Source: Aeoliella mucimassa
Lineage (GTDB): Bacteria > Planctomycetota > Planctomycetia > Pirellulales > Lacipirellulaceae
Direction of reading: 5' to 3'
Assembly (NCBI RefSeq): GCF_007748035.1
Contig: NZ_CP036278.1
Span: 930,001-994,000 of the forward strand
Length of the DNA: 64,000 nucleotides
The position numbers and the translations under genes were made by a program. Positions 16,840 through 25,218 of this stretch are shown here, in pieces (the stretch's first letter is position 1; each line of letters starts with the position of its first letter). Under the pieces are notes generated by a model. It saw only the letters and a list, made by a program, of their open reading frames with translations, ran no database searches and had not been told where the DNA came from.

Positions 16840-18510
16840 ATGACTAAGCACGATGCTACTCGCCGTTCGCGGCCCTACCTGTTTGTACTCCTACTGTTCG
16901 CAACCCCCATGTGGGCGGCCTTTGCCTTCGGTACTAAGCCCGAGAGCGAGTCGCAAGCGGCGGAACTGACCACCGTAAAGGTGCCCGAGAAGTTCGAGGC
17001 CCACTTTGTCGCCAAACCGGTTGTCGACCAACCGGTGGCCCGTGTAGCTGCTGGCGGCGGATCGAAAGTCGATCCCATCAAAGCTAACGGGCGGATCTTC
17101 GAAGGCTGGGCCAAGCCCGATTTGGCCCTCGTGTTCACCGGCGAGCAAATGGGCTTCTTCGAACCCTGCGGCTGTGCGGGGCTCGAGAACCAGAAGGGTG
17201 GCTTCAAGCGGCGGATGACCATGGTCAAAGGGCTCCGCGAGCAAGGCTGGCCGCTCGTGCTGATGGACGCCGGCGGCTTGGTCCGTCGATTCGGTCCGCA
17301 AGCGCAGATCAAGCTTGGCAAGAGCTTGGAAGGTCTGGTTGAGATGGGCTACGAGGCCATTTCGTTCGGCGACAAAGACCTGCGACTCGACATGCTCTCC
17401 GAGGCGGTGAACCTCGATCCCAATCCGCTGTTGTCGGCCAACGTCGGTTTAGTAGATTTCGAGGCGGGCTTCACCCAGCGGTTTCGCGTCGTGGAGCGGG
17501 CGGGTATGAAGATCGGCATCACCAGCGTGATGGGCGAACAAGAAACCAAGAACGTTAGCTCGGTGTCGGATCTCGTGGTGCTTCCGCCGGAAGAGGCCAT
17601 CGAGCAAGTGCTGCCAGAACTCGAAGCCGCCCAGTGCGACGAGCTGATCCTGATGGTCTACGGCAACGCCGAAGAATCTCGCGAACTATCGAAGAAGTTT
17701 CCGCAGTTCCGCTGGGTCGTGGCCGGCAAGGGTGGCGACGAGCCCCCTAACAAGCCAGCCCCGATTGTTGAATCGGGGGCGCGGCTCATCGAGGTCGGCC
17801 ACAAAGGTATGTACGTCGTAGTGCTCGGCATCTACAAGCAAGGCGATCCGAAGTACCGCTACCAAAAGGTGCCGATGGATCACCGCTTTGAAGACGCTCC
17901 CGAGATGGAGCGGTTGATGGAACAGTATCAGAACCAGCTCAAAACGCTGGTTCAAGCGGCCGGCAGTTTCGAACCTCTCACTGGCAAGCCCCAGCCGTTA
18001 CCGGAAGAGGGAGGCGGCTACGTCGGCAGCGATACCTGCGCCGACTGTCATGTGGACGCCTGCGATGTGTTCATGGCCAGCCCGCACGCCCACGCGACCG
18101 AAACGCTGGTGAAGCTCGATCCCCCTCGGCACTTCGATCCCGAGTGCGTGAGTTGTCACGTGACCGGTTGGAATCCACAAGGCTTTGCTCCGTACGTGAC
18201 CGGGTACGAGAGCCTGGAAAAGACCCCGCATCTCAAGATGCAAGGTTGCGAAAACTGCCATGGCCCGGCCAAGAGCCACGTGGAAGCTGAGCTTGGCGAG
18301 GTCGATGCGACCGACGAAGAGCTTGAGAAGTACCGCGCACTACTCCACATGAAGGTCGTCGAGAACGAAGGCAACATGGAAGGCCAGGTGCTTGGCGACG
18401 TGGTGAAGAACTGCCTGGAGTGCCACGATCTCGATAACTCGCCCGCGTTCGACTTCCAGGAGTACTGGGACCGCGACGAGAATCCCGTGAAGCACGAAGG
18501 CAAGTACTAA
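16840..18510 (+). CDS. exported four-haem cytochrome c (c554/c'-like) with an N-terminal metallophosphoesterase-like region
   Basis: A 556-residue protein with an N-terminal membrane signal (YLFVLLLFATPMWAAFAFG). Residues about 85-330 contain LALVFTGEQMGFFEPCGCAG and VLMDAGGLVRRFGPQAQ, resembling the 5'-nucleotidase/metallophosphoesterase-like fold seen in related planctomycete proteins. The C-terminal part carries four c-type haem motifs: CADCH (400), CVSCH (436), CENCH (470) and CLECH (525), and fits the cytochrome c554/c' family of periplasmic electron carriers. Redox partners are not encoded nearby. The ATG at 16840 is chosen to match the signal peptide. Confidence 0.85.
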   Translation: MTKHDATRRSRPYLFVLLLFATPMWAAFAFGTKPESESQAAELTTVKVPEKFEAHFVAKPVVDQPVARVAAGGGSKVDPIKANGRIFEGWAKPDLALVFTGEQMGFFEPCGCAGLENQKGGFKRRMTMVKGLREQGWPLVLMDAGGLVRRFGPQAQIKLGKSLEGLVEMGYEAISFGDKDLRLDMLSEAVNLDPNPLLSANVGLVDFEAGFTQRFRVVERAGMKIGITSVMGEQETKNVSSVSDLVVLPPEEAIEQVLPELEAAQCDELILMVYGNAEESRELSKKFPQFRWVVAGKGGDEPPNKPAPIVESGARLIEVGHKGMYVVVLGIYKQGDPKYRYQKVPMDHRFEDAPEMERLMEQYQNQLKTLVQAAGSFEPLTGKPQPLPEEGGGYVGSDTCADCHVDACDVFMASPHAHATETLVKLDPPRHFDPECVSCHVTGWNPQGFAPYVTGYESLEKTPHLKMQGCENCHGPAKSHVEAELGEVDATDEELEKYRALLHMKVVENEGNMEGQVLGDVVKNCLECHDLDNSPAFDFQEYWDRDENPVKHEGKY

Positions 18511-18567
18511 CGCTTGCCGAAGGCGCCCTCCGCCACGTGTTGGTGGAGCACCGCTGCATTCAAACTC

Positions 18568-18605
18568 GCCCCACGAATCGAAGGCAAAAGGTTCGTGGGG
18601 CTTTT
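18568..18605 (+). terminator. intrinsic terminator after the cytochrome gene
   Basis: The inverted repeat GCCCCACGAA/TTCGTGGGGC (10-bp stem, 14-nt loop) is followed directly by TTTT. It lies about 60 bases after the cytochrome stop codon and is on the right strand to end that transcript. Confidence 0.75.
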
Positions 18606-18633
18606 CTATGCGCTGTTACGGATGACTTGTTCC

Positions 18634-19222
18634 TTAGTTGCCATGCCTGTTAAGAAGCTCCTCAATCATTTCTCCGATCTTAGGATCTTTGAAAGTGTAA
18701 TGCACCACCAAGTCAGGGCGTCGTTCTTTCAAACGCTCGATGTCATCGTAGGTGAGTGGTGTATCGTCCAGGTCGACCGTGTTGAGTTCCTTCATATCCG
18801 CTAACAGGTCCACCGACGCAGATGTAATTGCTGACCCCCTGAGGTCCAACTGTTGAACATATCCATATTCTGCAACTAGTCGGATGTCATCGTCGTTGAT
18901 GGGATTTACAAAAGGCCCATTTGTCTGGAGGTTCGTGATCACTGGGAAGAGTGACTTTTGGAGAGTCAGAAGTATCGTTGATGGTTGGCTTTGGGGACGA
19001 CGCTCCATTAGAATCCTTTAGAATCCTTTTCATTTCTGGCGGCGACAGAGGTGCTCCGGCCGAATTACATTCGAAATCGTAGTACAGGTCGTTCCAGGAT
19101 CGCCGTGAGAGAATCTGCTGCTCGTACCAGTTAAGTGAAATGCTCTGCATTACCACTGGCAGCAGTACTAGTGCTGCTACCAGCAGCAGCCAGCGTATCG
19201 GAGCTTTCTTTTCAAAACGCAT
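18634..19222 (-). pseudogene. membrane-anchored leucine-rich-repeat protein, frameshifted by a 10-bp duplication
   Basis: The N-terminal frame (from the ATG at 19222) encodes a membrane segment (IRWLLLVAALVLLPVVM) and reads to SPPEMKRIL. The C-terminal frame encodes leucine-rich-repeat-like sequence (VQQLDLRGSAITSASVDLL, LNTVDLDDTPLTYDDI). They are in different frames. At 19011-19030 the plus strand reads gaatccttta then gaatcctttt, a 10-bp tandem duplication. Removing one unit joins ...MKRIL directly to MERRPQSQP... and gives one continuous protein of about 190 residues. A similar membrane/LRR protein is intact at 38168. Function unknown. Confidence 0.75.
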
Positions 19223-19399
19223 GAGGTGATACACTTAGTCCTAAATGCAATGCGACTGGTACAAGCTATGTACCTGGAACGGTTGAACTACGAACCGAAT
19301 AGATGCCGAACCACGAAGCGTGTCCGTTCAGTGATCCACATCTTCTTTCTTGGCCGCTGATTCGTCAAGCTGCTGGCTTTCCAACCCAGGAGACGAGCG

Positions 19400-19735
19400 A
19401 TGGCGAACAAGCATCGAGACCCCACGAAGGAAGCATTTTGGCGGAAGACCCTCACTCGATTTGCGGCAAGCGGGCTGAGCGTTCGCGAGTTCTGTAAGCG
19501 TGAGAACGTGACTGAATCCGCCTTCTACGCCTGGCGGCGAACGATCAGTGAGCGGGAAGACGCAGGCAACTCTCAGCCAGCATTCTTGCCAGCTGTTATC
19601 AACGGCGAAGCAGACCAGGAGTCGCCGCTCGTGCTGCTGTTGGCAAGTGGCCTGGAACTACGCCTCCCGCAGACAATTGCCGCCACGAGATTGGCCGAAC
19701 TTGTTTGGGCCTTGCAGTCGCAACCAGAATCATGA
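19400..19735 (+). CDS. IS66-family accessory protein TnpA
   Basis: A 111-residue helix-turn-helix protein typical of the first gene of IS66-family elements: FWRKTLTRFAASGLSVREFC, then KRENVTESAFYAWRRTI. The C-terminus (LASGLELRLPQTIAATRLAELVWAL) is the usual conserved tail. Its stop overlaps the tnpB start (ATGA), pointing to coupled translation. Its precise role in transposition is not settled for the family. Confidence 0.88.
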   Translation: MANKHRDPTKEAFWRKTLTRFAASGLSVREFCKRENVTESAFYAWRRTISEREDAGNSQPAFLPAVINGEADQESPLVLLLASGLELRLPQTIAATRLAELVWALQSQPES

Positions 19736-20062
19736 TTGCCGCTGACTTGCAGAATGTGCAGGTGTGGGTCGCAACCACTCCGGTCGATATGCGAAAGTCG
19801 TTCGACGGGCTTGCGGAGGTAGTTCGCAGCTTTCTCGGGCACGATCCGCTCTCTGGCAGCCTGTTCGTGTTTCGCAACAAAGGGCGGCCACCTGGTAAAA
19901 GTGCTTTGGTGGGACCGCGACGGATTGGCGATCTACTACAAGCGACTGGAGCGTGGCGAGTTTCAGTTCCCACGCACGGGCAAGCCCGTCATTGAGATCA
20001 GTTGCGAGCAGTTGTTGCGATTGCTTTCGGGCATGAGCGTTTCGCAGCGCAAGTGTGCGTGA
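19732..20062 (+). pseudogene. IS66-family tnpB with a frameshift
   Basis: The first part (LQNVQVWVATTPVDMRKSFDGLAEVV ... SLFVFRNK) is the canonical IS66 Orf2 start. After about 19880 the conserved sequence continues in another frame: HLVKVLWWDRDGLAIYYKRL, then LERGEFQFPRTGKP and EISCEQLLRLLSGMSV, ending at a TGA at 20060-20062. Joining the two needs one base fewer or two more around AACAAAGGGCGG (19876-19887). Unless the change is a sequencing error or is decoded by frameshifting, TnpB is inactive and the element is probably not autonomous. Confidence 0.8.
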
Positions 20063-20116
20063 ACTTTTTTGCAAACTCGTCTTGCGTGTTTCGCATCATG
20101 CATTACAACGGTTCAC

Positions 20117-21811
20117 ATGACGGTCATCACGGATGAATTGCCGAACGACGTTGCCGCTCTCAAGCAGTTGATTCTTAAGGAACGTCGCGAACGCGAGGCG
20201 GAAGCCGAACGCTTTGAAGCCCAGAAGCAAGCGGCCATTGAAGAGGCTGTGAAGGCAGCCGTTGCTGCCATCCTTCGTCGCTACTACGGTCCTCGTAGTG
20301 AGAAGTTCGATCCGCGACAACTCTTATTGTGTGGACAACAGCTCGACGACGCGAAGCTCAACCAATCGAGTATCGAAGACGAGTCGGGCGAAGAGCTTGT
20401 CACCCGCCGGATCAAGAATCGCGACAAGCATGGCCGACAGCAACTGCCCGAACACTTGGAACGGATCGAGATTGAGCATGACCTCGATAGCAAGGCATGC
20501 CCCGCTTGCGGAAACGAACGTTGCCGGATCGGGGCCGAGATCAGCGAGCAGCTCGAATACTTCCCGGCCAGTTTTAAGGTCTTAAAGCACATCCGGCACA
20601 AGTATGCTTGTGCGAAATGCGACCACGACGGTTACGACCCAAACATCGCCGTGGCAGCCAAGCCTCCTCAGCCGATCGAAAAAGGGCTGCCGGGGCCAAG
20701 CCTGCTGGCCCACGTGATTACCAGCAAGCTGGGCGATCATCTGCCCCTGTATCGGCTGGAACGCATCTTCGAGCGACAGAAAGTGCACGTTGCCCGCAGT
20801 ACGATGTGTGCCTGGATGCGTTGTGCCGGAGAACTGGTGACACCGCTGGTGGAGTTGATGACCGAGCGGGTGCGACAGTCGCAAGTGATCCACACGGACG
20901 ATACCACGGTGCCGATCCAATCGCCCGGCGCGAAACAATGCCGCAAGGGCCGCATCTGGTGCTACCTGGGAGACGAACAGAATCCTTACAAGGTTTACGA
21001 CTACACGCCAAGTCGATCACGTGATGGTCCCGCCAAGTGGCTCACTGGATACGAAGGCTACCTGCAAGCGGACGCCTACGGCGGTTACGACGGAATGTTT
21101 CATTCTCAGAACGTGACGGAAGTCGCCTGCTGGGCGCATGCGCGCAGGAAGTTCTACGATGCGCAAGATTCCGACGAAGAGCGGGCCACGCAGATGCTGG
21201 CGCTCATTGCGAAGCTATATGCCGTCGAGCGTGAAGCGAAGGAATCCGATGACGATGCGCGTCTAGCGCTGCGCCAAGAGCGGAGCATGCCGGTACTCGA
21301 ACGCATCAAGTTATGGCTCGACGCCGAAGAGGAAGTCGTGCTCCCACGTAGTCCAATGGCCACGGCGATCACCTACGCCCAGAACCAGTGGACCGCGCTC
21401 AACACCTACACGACGCAAGGCTTCCTCAACATCGACAACAACGCCAGCGAACGGGCTCTCAAACGTGTCGCCCTGGGTCGAAAAAATTGGCTCTTCGCCG
21501 GGAATGATGCAGCGGCCGAGAACCATGCGCGGTTATGGTCGCTGATCGCCAGCTGCGAACGCCACGGCATTGATCCGCAGCGGTATCTGACCAGCGTACT
21601 GGCCAAAATCGGCACGACGTCACATGACGAGCTTGACCAGTTCCTGCCCGACGTGTGGAAGGTTGAGGACGCGACGGAGATTTTGGAGCCAGCAGTAGGT
21701 GGTGCGTTACCATCGCCAAGCATGGATGCTATCGCCAACATTGCCGACGTGCTTCGCCAGAGCGGCAAACCGATAATCGACCGTAATGTCGTTGTCGGGG
21801 CCTCCCCCTGA
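20117..21811 (+). CDS. IS66-family transposase TnpC
   Basis: A 564-residue DDE transposase. It has an N-terminal coiled-coil (KERREREAEAERFEAQKQ), the segment YYGPRSEKFDPRQLLL, a zinc-binding motif around KACPACGNERC and CAKCDHDGYD, the catalytic block VIHTDDTTVPIQ, VACWAHARRKFYDAQ, and the C-terminal signature NNASERALKRVALGRKNWLF followed by AGNDAA. The ATG at 20117 was chosen over one 16 codons upstream. The last 105 bases overlap, on the opposite strand, the end of a possible immunity gene, which suggests that the element inserted into or truncated that gene. Confidence 0.92.
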   Translation: MTVITDELPNDVAALKQLILKERREREAEAERFEAQKQAAIEEAVKAAVAAILRRYYGPRSEKFDPRQLLLCGQQLDDAKLNQSSIEDESGEELVTRRIKNRDKHGRQQLPEHLERIEIEHDLDSKACPACGNERCRIGAEISEQLEYFPASFKVLKHIRHKYACAKCDHDGYDPNIAVAAKPPQPIEKGLPGPSLLAHVITSKLGDHLPLYRLERIFERQKVHVARSTMCAWMRCAGELVTPLVELMTERVRQSQVIHTDDTTVPIQSPGAKQCRKGRIWCYLGDEQNPYKVYDYTPSRSRDGPAKWLTGYEGYLQADAYGGYDGMFHSQNVTEVACWAHARRKFYDAQDSDEERATQMLALIAKLYAVEREAKESDDDARLALRQERSMPVLERIKLWLDAEEEVVLPRSPMATAITYAQNQWTALNTYTTQGFLNIDNNASERALKRVALGRKNWLFAGNDAAAENHARLWSLIASCERHGIDPQRYLTSVLAKIGTTSHDELDQFLPDVWKVEDATEILEPAVGGALPSPSMDAIANIADVLRQSGKPIIDRNVVVGASP

Positions 21812-22414
21812 TGTCCGGACGCCTCCGGCGAAAAAACCATCCTTCTTTCGTCGCCGAAACAGCTTGTCGGTTGTGGCTGCGAGTTGTGGCAGGTTCTGCT
21901 CGGTGGCCTGAGTTAGCTGCCTATAGAACTCGTAGGTTTCTACCGAAAGCTCGCTTCCCTTCCTCTTCAGTTCCTCCATCCCTGAATTCCACAGCGACGT
22001 GTCCCAGCCATCGAACAGCCACTGTCCCAGCACCGCATCAAGCCTTCGATCACACTGCATTCCTTCTGCGGCATTCGACTGAGCGGAGAACGGCAATGGC
22101 TGATCGACAAGGTAGGCTACAAAGTACAGTTGCTCGTACCTAGTGTCCGAAAGCTTTGGCGATTTGCCGTCGATTTCTTGCAGCGTTTGCCAGTCTTCGG
22201 CAAAACGCGAGATAGCTTGCTCAAAGTATTGAGTCGGGTTGTCTCCGGATCGCCAGGTAATCAATCCCTGCATCAGCCTTGATTCAAACGCTTGCTCACA
22301 ATTGAATGCCGCAAGCTGATAGTTGCCATTTTCTTTGGCAACAGCCATGCCCATCTCGCTGCGGACTGCATGGGCAGCTTGGTTCGCCAGGATTTGATCG
22401 ATTTTCTTCGTCAT
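21707..22414 (-). CDS. possible immunity protein, C-terminus overlapping the IS66 element
   Basis: A helix-rich protein of up to 235 residues (MTKKIDQILANQAAHAV, ... FNCEQAFESRLMQGLITW, SDTRYEQLYFVAYLVDQ) without a signal peptide or known catalytic motif. It starts 8 nt after the stop of the toxin-like gene with an AGGA ribosome binding site, the arrangement of toxin-immunity pairs. The last 35 or so residues are read antisense through the end of tnpC, so the natural C-terminus was probably lost and replaced. I do not recognise a named immunity family; the role is inferred from context. Confidence 0.5.
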   Translation of the reverse strand: MTKKIDQILANQAAHAVRSEMGMAVAKENGNYQLAAFNCEQAFESRLMQGLITWRSGDNPTQYFEQAISRFAEDWQTLQEIDGKSPKLSDTRYEQLYFVAYLVDQPLPFSAQSNAAEGMQCDRRLDAVLGQWLFDGWDTSLWNSGMEELKRKGSELSVETYEFYRQLTQATEQNLPQLAATTDKLFRRRKKDGFFAGGVRTSGGGPDNDITVDYRFAALAKHVGNVGDSIHAWRW

Positions 22415-22421
22415 TTCATTC

Positions 22422-22910
22422 CTACCGTTGAATAGCGGGGACGGTTGGCCATCCGGGAGGTAGTTCAAATATTCTACCGCTCCGGTAAAAAGTTCCAAAA
22501 CTCTCCAACTGGCCTGCCGCCGCCTCATTTAATAGTTGATTGACAAACGCATTATGAGTCCCATCACCGTAGTCTAAGTACCTATTCAACCGGCTGACAT
22601 TATACCGAAGGCTCCCTTGGCGCAACCCGCTATAGGTCTTCAGCGACGAGAGATAGGCGCCATGCTTTGCCTCAACAACCGCGTGACGAGTACCATTGGA
22701 GAAGATCAAGTCCATGCCCTGGTTTCCGCGATAGTGGAGGGACACATCGTCTAACGAGTAACCCAGTCGTTTCATCTCGCGGAACGCATAGACTACCCCC
22801 TTGGCTTCACTGAGTGAACCTGACTCTCGAACCCGGTTTAACAACGCAGCTCTTTGCTGGGCACCGCCGTATCTTGCAGCCGTCCCTGCGGTTCGCGGCG
22901 CGGACACCAC
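22422..22910 (-). CDS. probable C-terminal toxin domain remnant with a PD-(D/E)xK-like motif
   Basis: A 162-residue frame (GTG start) with GNQGMDLIFSNGTRHAVVEAKHG, that is Asp67 followed by Glu80-x-Lys82, the pattern of restriction-endonuclease-fold nucleases. Such domains are common at the C-terminus of polymorphic toxins. The first residues (VSAPRTAGTAARYGGAQQ) resemble a linker rather than a protein start, the frame stays open into the preceding sulfatase, and no delivery domain is present. I therefore read it as a detached toxin tip. The downstream gene is a candidate immunity gene. Whether it is expressed is unknown. Confidence 0.5.
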   Translation of the reverse strand: MVSAPRTAGTAARYGGAQQRAALLNRVRESGSLSEAKGVVYAFREMKRLGYSLDDVSLHYRGNQGMDLIFSNGTRHAVVEAKHGAYLSSLKTYSGLRQGSLRYNVSRLNRYLDYGDGTHNAFVNQLLNEAAAGQLESFGTFYRSGRIFELPPGWPTVPAIQR

Positions 22911-22923
22911 GAAGCCGCTCCGA

Positions 22924-24369
22924 TCAATACCCGTGCTCTTGCATGTACTTCTGCAAGTAGCCTGCGCGGTAAGGGTACTGGTCGAACTCGACGTGCTCGC
23001 CAGTAAAGCGAGGGTCGTTGGTCTCTCTCAGATACTCAACCAACTTCTGACGGAGTTCTAATACTACGTCGGCGTGTTCGGCGTCGGCCGCTAAGTTGTG
23101 AATCTGATCGGGGTCCGCCTGGCAGTCGTAGAGTTCCACGGCCGGTCGGCGGGCGAAGCACAGGCGGTAGAACTTGGCCACTTCCGGATCGCTTAGGTGC
23201 TTCATCAAGTACCGCTTGGTCGGCCCTTCGTCGCAATCGGCGAACTCATCCATCGGGTGAGTGGCTCCGTCGGCTACGCCGGCGGGCCAGCGATCGGGCA
23301 CCAGATTGAGGATGAGCAGCCAGCGATCGGTGCGAATCGCCCGGGCGGGGTAGCCGTCGAGCGAGGGCATCGCCTGTGCTGGTGTATGACGCTCGCGGCC
23401 ATACACGATGAATTCGGGGCTCTCGGAAGCGGGTAGATCGGCCCCGGTCGATAGCACCGGCAGCAGCGACTTGCCAGACATCGAGTCGGGCACTTCGACT
23501 CCAGCGGCTTCGAGAAATGTGGGAGCAATGTCGGTGAACGAGGCAAAGTGGTCGACCTCTTTACCGGCTGGCACCCGCTCGCCCCACCGCACGACCAACG
23601 GCACCCGCGCCCCCCAGTCGTAGAGGTTGCCTTTGCATCTGGGAAACGGCATGCCATGGTCGCCGGTCATGACGATGATGGTGTTCTCAAGCTCCCCTTC
23701 GCGCTCTAGCAAGTCCATCGCCGCCGCGACATCCTTGTTCCAACGCTCGACCTCGAAGTAATAGTCGGCGATGTCGGAGCGAATCTCCGGCGTGTCGGGA
23801 TAGAACTCCGGAACGCGAATCTTCTCCAGGTCGAAACCAGCCTCTTTGCCGGTTCCCTTCTTATACGGACGATGTGGATCGCTGGTGCCGAACCAAAAGC
23901 AGAAGGGCTTGTCGCTGTCGCGATTCGCAACGAACTTGTCGAACGCCATGCCCGGTCCGCAGGGATGCTCCTTGTACCCCATCGCTTTGAAGTCGCCCGG
24001 CCCCCACGCTTTGCGCCAGTGCCCGATCTCGTAGCCCGCTTCGCGAAGCAGGAACATGAAATTGGGATGCTCAGGGGCGAGCGTGCTGTGCAAATTGGCT
24101 CCCTGGTCGAGCCGATAGAACTGCTGCCCGGTCAGGATTGCATTGCGACTCGGCGTGCACGAGGGACTCGAGATGAACGCTCGGCGGAACATCACCCCTT
24201 CGCGAGCCAGGCGATCGAAAGCCGGCGTGCGGGCTACCTGGTCGCCGTACCCGGTTGCGTGGGGCCATCCCCAGTCGTCGGCCAGGCAGAACAAGATATT
24301 CGGCTGCTTGGCCGCCGCGCTGTTCGACAGCGCGACCGCCAGCAACAATAACAGCGCGCAACGCCGCAT
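22924..24369 (-). CDS. exported sulfatase (type I, formylglycine-dependent)
   Basis: A 481-residue secreted sulfatase. It has a signal peptide (ALLLLLAVALSNSAAA) and then the metal-binding start PNILFCLADDWGW. The active-site signature SSPSCTPSRNAILTG contains Cys71, which is converted to formylglycine by a maturation enzyme. MTGDHGMPFPRCKGNLYDWG supplies further metal and substrate residues. Planctomycetes use many such enzymes on sulfated algal polysaccharides; the exact substrate is unknown. It is followed upstream by a DUF1080 protein on the same strand, a frequent pairing in this group. Confidence 0.92.
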   Translation of the reverse strand: MRRCALLLLLAVALSNSAAAKQPNILFCLADDWGWPHATGYGDQVARTPAFDRLAREGVMFRRAFISSPSCTPSRNAILTGQQFYRLDQGANLHSTLAPEHPNFMFLLREAGYEIGHWRKAWGPGDFKAMGYKEHPCGPGMAFDKFVANRDSDKPFCFWFGTSDPHRPYKKGTGKEAGFDLEKIRVPEFYPDTPEIRSDIADYYFEVERWNKDVAAAMDLLEREGELENTIIVMTGDHGMPFPRCKGNLYDWGARVPLVVRWGERVPAGKEVDHFASFTDIAPTFLEAAGVEVPDSMSGKSLLPVLSTGADLPASESPEFIVYGRERHTPAQAMPSLDGYPARAIRTDRWLLILNLVPDRWPAGVADGATHPMDEFADCDEGPTKRYLMKHLSDPEVAKFYRLCFARRPAVELYDCQADPDQIHNLAADAEHADVVLELRQKLVEYLRETNDPRFTGEHVEFDQYPYRAGYLQKYMQEHGY

Positions 24370-24405
24370 GGTGCATTCCTTAAGTCGTGGAAAAGCGAGA
24401 AGGGC

Positions 24406-25101
24406 TTAGTGAAGCTCTTCGGTTTCGAGATCGCGGATCTTCAGGTTCCGCCAACGCACTTCGTAAGGGCCTTCGTTCTGGCCAATCGCGTGGACCTGCA
24501 ATGCGATGAAACCCCACGAGTACTTTTGGTAGGTCTCTTCGTCGGTAAGGTCGGCGACAGGTTCACCATTGATGAATGTTTGGATGCGGGGGCCTTGAGC
24601 GACGATGCGGTAGTGATTCCACTCACCATCTTTGAAGTGCTTGAGGGGGATCAGCTTGTCTTGCGGAATCAGCCAGCCGCGGCCGGTCGCTTCGCCATAG
24701 ATGTAACCAGCTTCCGCGCCGGCTGCGCCGCTCGCTTCGATCTCAACCTGCGGACCGTTCACGCGTCCAGGATTGTACACCGAGTTCTTGCCGGGCTTGT
24801 CGTCGGTTTGCGAACGAATCTGCACGCCGGAATTCAAGCGGTTGTCGACCTTGGTCTCGAACTCCATCTCGAAGTTGCGATAGTTCCTGACCGTGCCGAG
24901 GAACGAGTTGGGGCTGCCTTTGGCGGTGGTGCCGACGATCTCGCCGTTCTCGACGCGGTAGGTTGCGGTACCGTTCTTTTGGGTCCAACCGGCAAGAGTC
25001 TTACCGTTGAACATCGATGTCCATCCATCCTCCGCCTGAGCAGTTGTGGCGACACAGGTGAATAACAATGCGGATACCAAACACGAAATTGAGCGACTCA
25101 T
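24406..25101 (-). CDS. exported DUF1080 (3-keto-disaccharide hydrolase-like) protein
   Basis: A 231-residue protein with a signal peptide (SISCLVSALLFTCVATTAQA) and one DUF1080 domain, a concanavalin-like beta-sandwich: DGWTSMFNGKTLAGWTQKNG, GTVRNYRNFEMEFETKVDN, LNSGVQIRSQ, EWNHYRIVAQGPRIQTFING. Family members include glycoside-processing enzymes, and the domain is very common in planctomycete secretomes. The start at 25101 fits the signal peptide. It lies just upstream of the sulfatase gene (36 bp), so the two may be co-transcribed and act on the same polysaccharide. Confidence 0.88.
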   Translation of the reverse strand: MSRSISCLVSALLFTCVATTAQAEDGWTSMFNGKTLAGWTQKNGTATYRVENGEIVGTTAKGSPNSFLGTVRNYRNFEMEFETKVDNRLNSGVQIRSQTDDKPGKNSVYNPGRVNGPQVEIEASGAAGAEAGYIYGEATGRGWLIPQDKLIPLKHFKDGEWNHYRIVAQGPRIQTFINGEPVADLTDEETYQKYSWGFIALQVHAIGQNEGPYEVRWRNLKIRDLETEELH

Positions 25102-25218
25102 CTCGGAGCTCCTGACAGGCACAAAATGGGAATACCACTTGTGCAATTCTAGCACCGGACGAATGCTGCTGCGAATCGAGTCGCCGAAACAGGCGACAAC
25201 ACACCGCGGAAGGGGTGG

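Larger units (their letters stand above)
19300..21840 (+). mobile_element. IS66-family element (boundaries approximate)
   Basis: The tnpA-tnpB-tnpC order identifies an IS66-family element. I could not find convincing terminal inverted repeats or the usual 8-bp target duplication, so the limits are estimates: the left end lies after 19222 and before 19400, and the right end at or shortly after 21811. It separates the broken leucine-rich protein from the toxin/immunity remnant. Confidence 0.6.

Noticed and set aside
19223-19399. Left terminal repeat of the IS66 element, for example around gaagcgtgtccg (about 19315)
   Set aside because: The match to the right side (gccggaggcgtccggacat region) is weak and no 8-bp target duplication is visible, so no boundary was assigned.
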